Below, piece after piece: positions 24,441-35,060 of a stretch of DNA of 64,000 nucleotides. A program made the position numbers and the translations under genes. Numbering within the stretch: position 1 is the stretch's first letter; each line of letters opens with the position of its first letter. A model generated the notes under the pieces. That model did no database searches and was not told the origin of the DNA. It saw only the letters and a list, made by a program, of their open reading frames with translations. The DNA comes from Saxidomus purpurata (lineage: Eukaryota > Mollusca > Bivalvia > Venerida > Veneridae). The stretch is from positions 25,485,261 through 25,549,260 of the forward strand of contig JAFMSR010000007.1 in assembly GCA_022818135.1 (NCBI GenBank). Direction: 5' to 3'.

Positions 24441-27400
24441 CAGCTATACTTACTGCCCAACTTACGGTCTCACCAGTAAAAACAACAGTTATCAGTATTC
24501 ATAATCAAATATGCATTTGCGTGTTTTCACCAACCAAGCATAGTGCAGTCAATTATTTTAATGAATGATAGTGTGACGTTTATTTTTCGCTACCACGAGC
24601 TGTTGTGTTACGTTTACGGTTCCGAAACCGTACAACATGCGATACGCCTGTAATATTGACCAAATCTGAATTTATGTATCATTATAATATGCAAAAAAAT
24701 GCTATATTTTTAACTGCACATTTGATATGGTTTCTTGTTCTAGGCATGAGAAAAGTGTTCGCAAGACAAATGCAAAACCAAGTGATTGAAAAGGATGTGG
24801 GTATGAACATACATGTACTTTGATTTCTACTGATTATTTATGGGATACGAATATTTCTTACCAACATAGCAACAACAAAGCTCAATAGAAAGCTTTGTGA
24901 TGTCATATCTGATATACTATATACTACTATTACTATACTATTACACTTAAACACCGGTAATTTCATAGATATACATATTATAGTAGTTCCCAGGAACAGT
25001 AGACAAAAAATTACATTGTAACTGTGTGAAATCCTATATTTTGTCATATGACTTTTGAAATAAGCACTTTCAAAACAATGTCTTAATGTCGTGAAGCATG
25101 ACTATTGCCCTAGGGTAAATCTTTGTTAACAAACTAAAAAAAGAAGATCTGCATCAAAAGACCAAAAGATAAAATAGTATATCATGTTATTAAATGGCAC
25201 GGAAAGGAAGGGGCATTGCATACATCTATAGAGCATATATCACACTGTAAATGAATTGTATCCTATAATTGGCACCATTATACGAATACTATTATGGTAT
25301 ATAAAAGTTTTAAATACAATGTACAATACTACTTGTCCTAAATATTACATAGACTTAAAGAGAATTGCCGCCAGTCCATATTGAGAGACATCCAACCAGC
25401 AATTACAGTAATTTTCGTTGGAGTTGAAAAAAGCTGGCAGGAAATCACACACAAAACTTTGACAAATACTTTGCCGACAATTTTATTCATTTCAGCGGGA
25501 TTCAGGGACATGAAAATTGCAATTTTAAAAATAAATTTTAATAGCCTAAGAGGAGGTTTTATTGTTATTTATAGGTTTTTGTATTCCAATTAAAAATGGA
25601 TAGCGTAGCTTCGAACGCAACAGCCGTATTACTCTAAGCCATGCATGTTAAAATGACTGTTTTGTCAACAACTTAAGTGTCAACAGAGTTGTTGTTGCGT
25701 CTTTATATTTCTATTTAAAGTATATATGGCTACACGTGTATTTAAATGAAAGTGACTTCCTACATGTATAACTATAATTCCAAAGATCTTGTTGTTAGTG
25801 CACCAGGACTCGACTCTTAGTCACTGGATATGCATTTGCTCCCTCGTGCATTTAACTTTCTTGCACAGTCTGTTTCGTAAAAGCAGATTAGTACCTAATT
25901 TAATTAAACTGTCTTGATAGAAATATATTAGATTTCAAATAATACACTCAGGTGCATTGTACTTTAAGAGTTTTTAAAACGAAAAGAATGGCATTCACTA
26001 CATACTTAGTAAGTACGCTTCTGAATGATTTTGTAAAACTTGAATGATCTAAATAATGGAATATTGCGTTAAACATTATAAATCATCTTTGAAACTGAAA
26101 AGATAACTATCGGTAGGAAGTACTTATTAAAAGTCCCTTAACTTAGAAGTACTCAACTGTAAACCTAGGAGAACTATCCACTTTGGTCCTCACATCATGC
26201 TGATTGCATGAATTTTGTCATCATTTTGAGTTCATTTCACAAACTATTTGTAAACTCATTCTAAAACTTCAGTGATAATTGCAACAAAAGCAAGTCGTTT
26301 CTACAGATTATGAAAAATGGGTCCTTAGTTTTAGCCTGAAAGACATTACATTGCAGCATTATCAAAGTCTAAAACAAAACAACTCAAATAATTTTAAAGA
26401 TGTAATACAAGCTGTGATAATTCTCAAACATAGAATTTACACAGTAGTAGACAAAAAATACATGAAAACAATAAATGTACGCAGCTCATTCTCTAATACT
26501 TTATTGGTTAAGTCATATACTTAATCTCGAGAACGATGACGAAAAGCCGAAGTATAATGTTTTGCAATAGAAGTTAAAAAAAACTAATTCAGACTAGGTG
26601 ATCTGTTTCGTATTTCGGTTATATTGGTTTGAAGGCGATATCATTCCAATTAATTAAAATTGAAGTTGCATGTCAATATATAAGTTGTTTTCAATTGTGT
26701 GTAAAGTGTTATCCACTTGAAAGACATTCTTTTTTCTACATGATGTTTGTGACTTACAGCGGGCTTGTTGCCGTTTCAATTATTTACTCTCGAATGCAAA
26801 CACATTCTTACAACATAGAATTAATTGCTTTTGGGACTACTTGCGGACAGAATAAACCTCGATTAGAGAGAGACTTTATGGAATATTTGTATTCACCGAA
26901 ATGGCACTGATCGTGATCGAGTTAACCATACGTTTAGTATAACATTGAATCTGTCATTTTAGTTGAATACGCACAATTATTTGCAACATCCATTAAAATG
27001 GAAGAAATCTTACCTACTTGCTTGTTTTAATTAGTTATTTTGGAAATTGTTGAGAACATTTTCATCTGAAACGAATCGCTTTCGTTCACAAATATGACAA
27101 CAGTTTCTTAGACCATGTGATTTGTTTGGAGTCATCGTCTGTAGCTAAATTTGTAACGCCATCTTGCATTATGCAAACAGTGTACAACAAGCAGTCTTTG
27201 ATCCTTAAATCAAATCAATCACCATGCTAGTACAAACGGAAATTAAGAATGTCAACAACAGTTCATGTGTCGTAACCATACACATTAGATTTACAAAAAC
27301 AAGATTATTTGTTTTGTTATTTCGAATGACTGACATGTCTGTTAGATAACAATTGCATACCTATTGACGAAAATGCTAGAACCAGTTTTTAGTGGAAAAC

Positions 27401-27480
27401 TTCCGAAGGCTTAATATGAATGATAATATCAATGGCTATTTCGTACGAGAAATCATACGGTATGAATACAGCAAGTGGAA
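24441..27480 (+). repeat. Tandem duplication family D, copy d
   Basis: Begins with CCCAACTTACGGTCT near 24457 and follows the same marker order as copies a-c: 24505 (AATCAAATATGCAT), 24761, 25060, 25380, 25510, 25750-26100, 26530, 26660-26910 and 27240. It is the most continuous copy, with no mobile element recognised inside. An open frame at 26629-26910 (93 residues) covers sequence shared with 14402-14668. Codon-aligned differences there are mostly non-synonymous, which argues against a conserved protein. Confidence 0.7.
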
Positions 27481-29229
27481 AAAAAATTCCATAAACTTTC
27501 AAAGAATTTTAGATAAGTACTTTGAAACACTGTTTAAATGCGGTTATCATTAAAGAGTCTAAACCTAACTTTAGTTCATTTCGAATAAAGGAAGCCATTT
27601 ATTATTATGTCGGCTTCCGTGCACGTCATACATGATATATTTCCGTAAAAGACAAAGTGCTGAATACTTTTTTGTCAAGAGGATTAGAAGCTTAAATAAT
27701 GTAATATTGACGTTTGATGTGCAGTTCTTACTAAGTAAGTACAAGTATTTAGTTTCCAGTACTTGTATGAACAATATTATTAGACCCGGAAGAAAAAGAC
27801 GGCTTATGAATGTTTTTTAGCAAAAGTGTGTTGATTGCATCTAAGTTATGGCGGTCACATGAATTTAAATATATGGTGGTCTAATTCACCTTAAACTGAG
27901 AAAAATGATACAGGCTGAAATATCACATTCAAATACAATTCATTATGAATATCCTTAACCAAGGTTAATAGATCACAATAGAAGTGATGAAACCCGTTTG
28001 CTCTAAATTTTGATAATGATGTAGATTGAAAAATGTACAGTGTATATATGAAACTGATATTGCTGCTGATTATATGGATGTTATTGATGTTGTTCAGGAA
28101 TTAAACATATTGTTTAGGAATTAAACATACCGCTTGTTCAAAAGTTGTTGATTTAAGTGAACATACATTATGAGTTAGATTAATTTGAATATTTGAAATA
28201 TTGTAGTTTTAGAGCATACATGCATGTATCTACAATGTATTCCTAATTATATATGCGTAACTATTCAAAACTAAAAGTGAATTTCGACATTTTGTGAATT
28301 ACAGGCTTCTTAGGCTTTACTATGTTGAAGCTTGTGAACTTATTCTGTCTTTTTCTTTTTCAGACAAACACGCTGTGACGATATAGTTTCGTTGGAAAAC
28401 AGTATGACACTATGGATGGCAAAAAAGAGAGTCTGGACTGATTCCTCAGTCCATGGAAGTCGATGTTGCTGCAAAGCAATGCAAATAATTGAGCAAAATG
28501 AATATGTAAAGTTGGAGCGCTTATAATGGATGATATAATTATACCACTACTAGTTCCAAAATTCAATAGACGTTATCATATTCAGTCATCAAATGGAGTG
28601 ATTTGAACTATACTCGAAAACATGTGGGATTTAGCTTGTATAGTCTGCAGTTAAAACATAAGTTGGTTACAAGAAATATTATTCAATTTTTATAGAAATG
28701 TTTTACCTACGCAGTATATCAAAATAAAAGTGATGCTGGTGAACTTTCGAAGGTTTTAAAGCAAATTGTGTCTCATGTATTTGGACAGCATGGAAACTGT
28801 GATCCACTTTGGTTTATATTATGAACATAAATCATTGCCAATATATCAGCGGCGATGACCTTTTCAGAGATCTTAACATCGTCTTTGATTAAGGATTAAT
28901 GTTAATACACAAATGTATGTTATATTGTAAAAGCAATTACTGATATTTGAATGTGATTGAATTATCTATTCTTAATAGTAATATTATGTGAAACTGTACA
29001 ACTATGCATTGCCTCACTATGGCATGCTAGCAAGAAATATGAGTTTACTCTTTTTTGTGTAATCCTTGATCTGTATGCGCACGCTATGGTAATAATGTCA
29101 TTATTGTGTTATTGTCTTATTGCACTACACGTTGCTTTAACCTTATACAATAAATGTACTCAATACAAAATTTAATCTTATCTTTAAGCTGAGTTGGATT
29201 ACAGCTGTTCTCCCACATAAAAATGAAAA
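27481..29229. other. AT-rich stretch between arrays D and T
   Basis: No gene, RNA or mobile element is supported. A short imperfect tandem duplication, AGGAATTAAACATA, occurs at about 28096-28110 and 28114-28129. Short frames (72 residues or less) have no recognisable features. Confidence 0.45.
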
Positions 29230-30534
29230 CTGGATTAATATCAGATTGACGCTGATGCATACTACATCTTGGTTAATGTAATATAAGATGACACGCAAAA
29301 ATAGAAATGATCCCATTAAATCTAAATTAAACACTGTTAAAACGGACATTAATGACGGCAGGATAAGTTTGAAATGTATGAAAATGCTCGGAACGTCGTA
29401 AGAATGTCATTTTATGTGCGTGTAAGTAGACTGATGCAATCAACAATAAATTGAATTTTCAATGTTATTTTCAGTTTACTACTGCCCATAAATATTTAGC
29501 TGGCTTATGTGTCAGTTTTTGCTTATCTGACATCTAGTATATTAATCGTAATTGCAACTTTTCTAACCCGTAATAACCCTTCCATAGGCCTATCTCTTGC
29601 AGATTTAAAAGCAATTAAAAACAGTGTATCTCTGTCTGCATGCATTAGGAATGAATTAAGTGTCCGTGTTAATTTTATAGTTGTTACATCTTCAAATGTA
29701 TATACCGATGTCGGAATGGAATCAGTTGATTTAAGGTAATCTGTTTGGTTGCATTAGTGATACAAAACAAATAGAAATGAAGAGAGATTTATCAATAGAA
29801 TAAATTGTCCAACACGCTTAAGGATAATCAAATGTTATAAACATGTATTAAGAAAATAAATTGTCAAACAGGCATGTTTGTCATGGAAAAGAATTCATTG
29901 GAATTAATGGTTGAAAAACAATAAAAAACATAGTGGAGGTATATAATAAAGTGTCGATAATTCACTAACTTGATGACAAATGCTGTTTCTTGAAGTGTTA
30001 AACACAGATAAACCTTGGTCAACCGGGAGGTGAATATGATTGAGACCTCTGTAGTTGCAGGATACTTTTATGTTGCCATATTATAAGCTATATATTACAT
30101 TTACGGCTATAAGATTTTCATTATTTTCTACCAGTTTTCATAGATTTACTTTTGTGATTTTACTATTTTGATCATGTGATTCCCAACCGTGATAAAACAA
30201 CTAATAACAGACGAAGTATTTCTTCGTAGATTACTTATAATGTGTGCAATAGAGGAGCACGTAATCTCCTGTTTCCCACACTTTTTTACACTTTTTTCCG
30301 CCAAAGCGGAACCAATCTAAGTCACAGAAGTTTTTTCACCCAATTATTTCGTAACGTTTAGTGTACAGCTCAATTTGCAATTTTGTCACAATTTTCAGAT
30401 AAGCAGGACTTACAATGTTTAAATCAACAGGACTAATAACAATGTTGTGGTTAGTAATTGACTTGCAGCAAAGAGTGTTTAATTTATGATACGACTGTTC
30501 ATCTAAAAGCGTAATACTATCCGATTAGGACGAT

Positions 30535-31160
30535 ATGTGCTCTCCGCCCCTTGTGGCGTGCACGTCGCGGAGCAGGCGTGGGATCTCGACGGAAACTAGG
30601 TCAACACACACAACAGGACTTCGTCCACTCGTACTTCGGTACATCGACCTAGTAACTGCCGGGGCCTCAGCTAACGACGAAGGGTTGACTTTAACAAGAA
30701 ACCGTTTGTTGTTTGAACGCATACCACAACAGAAGACGACCTCCGGGATAAGATGTCTCCACCGCTACAAGAACCCTGTGTGCCGGCGACGTATGCCGGG
30801 TGACAGGGGATCACCACACCAACAGCGGGATGGCGGCAGACGGATCTACACCACAGACAGAAGCCCTCCCTTACAGTGTTTGTGCTCGGGGGGGGGGGGC
30901 AACCTTTCTTGCTACGTTCGGACTGGGTCACTCACATCTAGGTTGGAATTGACCGCGTGGGTGACCTACTTTTTGGACTCTAAATTTCTCTTTAGCCAGT
31001 GGAACTGGGGAGAAGGAAGATGAGCGACTGACAACGCGTGCTCTGGCATGGGGCGGGAGCTGGTAACCGATGGAAACTAGGTCAACACATATAACAGGAC
31101 TTCGGACCACTCGTACTTCGGTACAACCGACCTAGTGACTGTTGGGGACCGAGGATCCGA
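30535..31160. repeat. GC-rich island with 481-base-spaced direct repeats
   Basis: A sharply GC-rich block in AT-rich surroundings. The segment at about 30588-30668 recurs at about 31072-31152, both containing GGAAACTAGGTCAACACA, AACAGGACTTCG, CACTCGTACTTCGGTAC and CGACCTAGT. Each repeat is bracketed by the inverted pair ACTAGGTC/GACCTAGT, so each can fold into a stem. A third partial match, AAACTAGGTCAA, occurs near 32682. An open frame of 162 residues (30535-31023, plus strand) and opposite frames exist because stop codons are rare at this GC content, and I recognise no domain. It may be a fragment of a GC-rich satellite or the terminal repeats of an unrecognised mobile element. Confidence 0.6.
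30888..30899. repeat. Homopolymer, 12 G
   Basis: An uninterrupted run of 12 guanines inside the GC-rich island. Runs like this are error-prone in sequencing and assembly, so the 162-residue frame spanning it should not be trusted. Confidence 0.97.
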
Positions 31161-31190
31161 ACTATCGCTGGAGTGCAGGCTGTCAGATGC

Positions 31191-31383
31191 TCATTGGATA
31201 TCTCACCAGGAAAGCTAGCTGATACTGACTGTAAATTGCAGTCAGGTAAATTTCTCCTATTTTTGGCCTCAAAATTTTATTTTTAGGCATGACAGGAGAC
31301 ATGCCGGGGTCTCATCCCGATATTAAGCTAACATTCATGCTCTTTGGGACGGACCTTGATAAAATTCTCATCAAATCAAATCA
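31191..31383 (+). mobile_element. SINE-like short element with ATCAAATCAAATCAA tail, copy 1
   Basis: It shares with 32706-32948, in order: TCATTGG, AAATTGCAGTCAGGTAAAT, TCTCCTATTTT, GGCATGA..GGAGACATGCC, GGTCTCATCC and GACGGACCTT, and a 3' end made of TCAAATCAAATCAA. A pentanucleotide-type tail with no poly-A is usual for bivalve SINEs. I could not identify polymerase III A and B boxes with confidence, so the 5' part may be missing or it may not be tRNA-derived. Confidence 0.6.
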
Positions 31384-32705
31384 ATACGATATGTGTTGGA
31401 ACGGTATGTTTTGCAGACGATCTATAAACAAAGAAGGATTTTGCAGACAATATACAGAAAAATATTTACAGACATTATAGATTGTATAGGAAAGAGTGAA
31501 ATACCTTTATATATAAACAAATATCCATGACCGAATTCAGTCCAGTAAATATGTGCACTATGCTTCGTTTGTAAAATGTATTGCCTTTTTAAGATATTTT
31601 TCTTATGAAACGCACTACTTGTAATTAAATTCAATTTTTTACATTTGCTTTTCCGAAATAACATTGTCTTAAGGAGGCAGACATAACTCTTTGTCATCTA
31701 AAAATGGACAACAAAAAACGTTATTTGGACCCCCTCGTCGTTTCGACATCTCATGTGAATAATATAAACTTCACGTTTCATGCTTATTATTGATTTTTCA
31801 AAATTTAGAGGTGCTTGTGAAGAATTAATGTTTCCTTTTGCTTTTTAGCTTCCTTTTCCTTAAAGACTGTCAAGGCGTTATTAGAAACCGATGATAAGGA
31901 AAACCTAAGAAGTAAGAAAAGCCATTTCTCCATAACTTGGTTTCACAAGGCGATTTTAGAATAGCGGTAAAGTAATTTTCCGGTATACAGCAATAAATAC
32001 AGTTGTGTTAGAACCCCTCGGACAGTATAACCTTTAATTCGACTTGTAGATAAAGTTAAATTCCACAAAATTTTAATAAAATTTCTATTTTTAACGAAAT
32101 CATGATCTACACCAACATTCATATTCTTAAAAACTAATTTTGGCATTCTATCCATTTTATAATACAAATGATTCAAAGAATAACATTAATGACTGTAGTA
32201 GACCGAACTGGCGGCCAGTAGCACCCTGCTGATTGGCTAATCATTTTTGTCTCTCCTGGCTCCATTGGTTAATTTACTATCCGATTTTTGCTTCAAGCTC
32301 CGGTAGTAAACAACCAACTAGTACAAGTCTCTTTATAATTTTCTATTGTACATTATTATAATTAAAGAAGTAAAATTAACAAGTAGCCTGTGCGGTTGCT
32401 AGCTTATTTGGCTTTTAAGGGGTTTTTATATTTTCAAAATTTCAGAGTAGGAAAATAGGTCAAACTTTCATGCATACTTTTAACTTGTTAAAATAAGTAA
32501 AACCATCTTTCGGACAACATCTTATTCTCTCATTCAGGACAATTAAAACTTTTATCATCACAAAAAGCTAAGCAAAGTAAAAATAGGACAACACTTTATT
32601 AAAGGGGATTTTTACTTTACAAAACAAACACATATAACATCTAGTATCAAAATTTGTTAGGCTACCACGATCCAGACATACAAACTAGGTCAATCACACT
32701 TAGAT

Positions 32706-32948
32706 CTCATTGGTCGCCGTGATTGGCCTACTCTTTGGCAACCAATCAAATTCAACCTTTGGCTATACTGGCTGGAAATTGCAGTCAGGTAAATCTCTCC
32801 TATTTTGGAAACAGAAACACATTTTTATGTGGTATAGGCATGATGGGAGACATGCCGAGGTCTCATCCACAAATTCAAGCTCACATATTTGTTCTTATAG
32901 ACGGACCTTAAAGTTTATAAAATTTGCTTCAACTCAAATCAAATCAAA
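32706..32948 (+). mobile_element. SINE-like short element with ATCAAATCAAA tail, copy 2
   Basis: Second copy of the unit at 31191, about 1.5 kb away, in the same orientation and longer in the middle. Differences are scattered substitutions and small indels. The upstream ACTAGGTCAATCACAC (about 32684) resembles the direct repeats in the GC-rich island, so the island and this unit seem to travel together. The short plus frames here are chance. Confidence 0.6.
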
Positions 32949-34050
32949 AAGATAAAGTGCCATTGTTTCTACTTCGACTCGATGCACCATAAAGGGTCAC
33001 GTATGGTCCGAGAAGACTTCCAATCTCTAAAGTGTAATAAGCTATAATTATGACATGAACTAAACTAAACTTTTCTCATACATATGACCTAATGACCTAT
33101 CAAGATACAAAGGTTCGAGTTATTTCACAATGCTAGTTTCGTGTTTAGGTAAGCAAGGGCAAAATCCTTAAATGATTACAATAAAAGTATTCTCTACGCC
33201 TTTCCAAAACATTTTCACTGAAGAAAAATTATGACTTAAGGAAGTTTATGTGACAATTTTATTGAAGCCATCTTTGTTAATCAAACGTTTGCTTTAACCG
33301 ACAAATGACTTTATCATAGTAGTTTGGTGTCATAAATCACAGGTGAAAATATCAACAAAATATTTAATGTAACTTTAGTAATTACCATTATACAGCTTAA
33401 TTGTCTCGCCTTTGAATTATAACCTTTCGCTTAGTCACTTCGTTTACTATGTTTGTATTCCTCTCATGCATCTATTACAGTTATGATACATGTATAAGTC
33501 TATCGAGACTTACAGTCTAGTCCTTATAGTCGGGAACTATCGTCAATAGGCTTCATGAAAGTTACTGTTAAGTTTGAGAATACGTAATTGGGTTTAAACA
33601 AATTCGCCCTAAGTTGATCAAATAATCAAAATGTGGTTGTTCATTTTGCCATGTCATTACAGGGCTGTTCTGAAATCGTTATTTAGAAGAATAGTCTACT
33701 TTTCCGAACAAAAAAGTTGCCTTCCTGGATAATCAAATGTGTCCATATCTTATCAAATGTTGCTATTCACACCCTTGAGTGACAATCTTTGTTCTTAGTT
33801 TGTTTTAACGAGTATTATCATTTCTCAAAATTTTAAAATGTTTTAAAATTAGTGCAACCTTAATTTTCTTAAGACAATCCCAAGTGTAACATATGTAGCC
33901 TTAACGTCTACTATACGTAACATGTTCTAAAGAAACAATCCCTTCCAGTTTATAATTTTTAAGTCTGAAAATGAAGTAATTTATCAATATTAAGATGGTC
34001 GGTATATTTCAATTTGACTGCACGATAAGAAAACTCTTTACACCAGATAT

Positions 34051-34171
34051 GTCTGCCTCCTTTGTCGAGTGGTTAAAGCCGCTAAATTAAATTTTACATT
34101 CTACTTGTCATTTCATTGGCGGTTGAAAAGTAACTAACTTCCGGTCAAAAGCGAGCCTAATACCGTTGCGC
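34051..34171 (+). mobile_element. Truncated tRNA-derived SINE fragment
   Basis: GTCTGCCTCCTTTGTCGAGTGG (34051-34072) matches GTCCGCCTCCTTGATCGAGTGG at 61891-61912. Further on, GCGAGCCTAATACCG corresponds to TTCGAGCCCTGTTACCG at 61968-61984. The A-box-like TGTCGAGTGG is kept, the B box is decayed, and no SINE body or tail follows. It is an old 5' fragment of the same SINE family as the copy at 61891. Confidence 0.6.
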
Positions 34172-35060
34172 CAAAAAACGTGACACCATGCATTGTTTTT
34201 TTTTTGTTTCAACTCGTCAGATAGACCTGAATACGATTCAGTTCTCTCGTGGTATAATGCTCTATCGCTCAACACATCGACCTAAATTTATTCAAAGCTT
34301 GTCATTTAGATATATCAAAAATGTATACACAGAACTGTGCCGATGTACCAATATTGTTGATAAACTTTATTTTTGTAACAGTTGTAAATGATTTAGAGGT
34401 ATATGAAATATAAGACATATGTGTATAAAGCATATTTCATATGACATTAAAATAATAGTATAACCAAATGTTGATTGTTTATTATTAACAACATTGTATT
34501 TTCACATGACAGAAAAGAAATATAAAACTTGTTTACCTAATACATTGTACCACTTATTTGATTTCTTTTTCGTAACACATTACATGTATACCTGTATTGT
34601 CATTTAAAGGGTTTCATTTTAATTAAAAGGGGACTTTAATTTTTTGCTTTCTAAAAGTTGTCACCAAGGAGTTTTGTTAGTAATTGATACGTATGTATTC
34701 AGAAATGTTCCAAACATTAGTCACATATTTTGTCACATATTTTGTTGAAGTATTATAAAAAGTCACGCGCAGACAAAAACGTCTTAGACTTAGCATAATT
34801 ACTTGGCAGCAATTTTCCATAATAAATAAGGCGGGTATATGTACTGACGAAAGCCATATATGTTTGTGTTTTAATATCATACACATTGTGGTTCTATGTT
34901 CTGGTTACAGTCTTTCGAGAATTTGAAATATTATACGTTCGTCCCCATTACTCTTACAACGGAAAACGCTTGGCTTGAAGTAGATGTAAACGAAAATTTC
35001 AAAAAACAACAAACCAATAAAATAAAAATTAAACGATATGAAGGGAGTTACCCAATATAT

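Larger units (their letters stand above)
29230..35060 (+). repeat. Tandem duplication family T, copy 1
   Basis: The first of five consecutive copies. TATCAGATTGACGCTGAT near 29240 recurs exactly near 40536. GCTCGGAACGTCGTAA (29386) recurs at 35179 with a following AATGTCATTTTAT. The later block 33000-33800 matches 37900-38500 in copy 2: CTACGC.TTTCCAAAA, TTTGCTTTAACCG, GTATCATAAAT/GTGTCATAAAT, GCTTCATGAAA.T.ACTGTTAAG, and TTCCTGGAT followed by ATCAAA. 31970-32060 (AACCCCTCGGACAGTATAACC) matches 37730-37760 (GCCCCTCGCAAAGTATAACC). The copy is interrupted by a GC-rich island (30.5-31.2 kb) and by SINE-like units at 31.2 and 32.7 kb. Confidence 0.65.

Noticed and set aside
14402..26910. A conserved small protein family from the similar frames at 14402-14668 and 26629-26910
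   Set aside because: The similarity follows from the duplicated DNA. In the codon-aligned part (SRM.T.SY...LIA.G) most differences are non-synonymous, the upstream part is in different frames, and the third copy near 35960 carries a frameshift.
30535..31023. 162-residue open frame in the GC-rich island as a gene
   Set aside because: Both strands have long frames because stop codons are rare at this GC content. The frame spans the 12-G run and one of the 481-base direct repeats, and nothing in the translation resembles a known domain.
32206..32300. A third copy of the SINE-like unit, from GCTGATTGGCTAATCA and CCATTGGTTAA words
   Set aside because: Only short ATTGG words are shared with 32706-32770. 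The diagnostic AAATTGCAGTCAGG and tail are absent.
31191..32948. Long terminal repeats of an LTR retrotransposon formed by the two similar units
   Set aside because: The units end in ATCAAATCAAA tails and lack TG...CA ends, a primer-binding site, a polypurine tract and any gag or pol frame between them. Two separate SINE-like insertions fit better.
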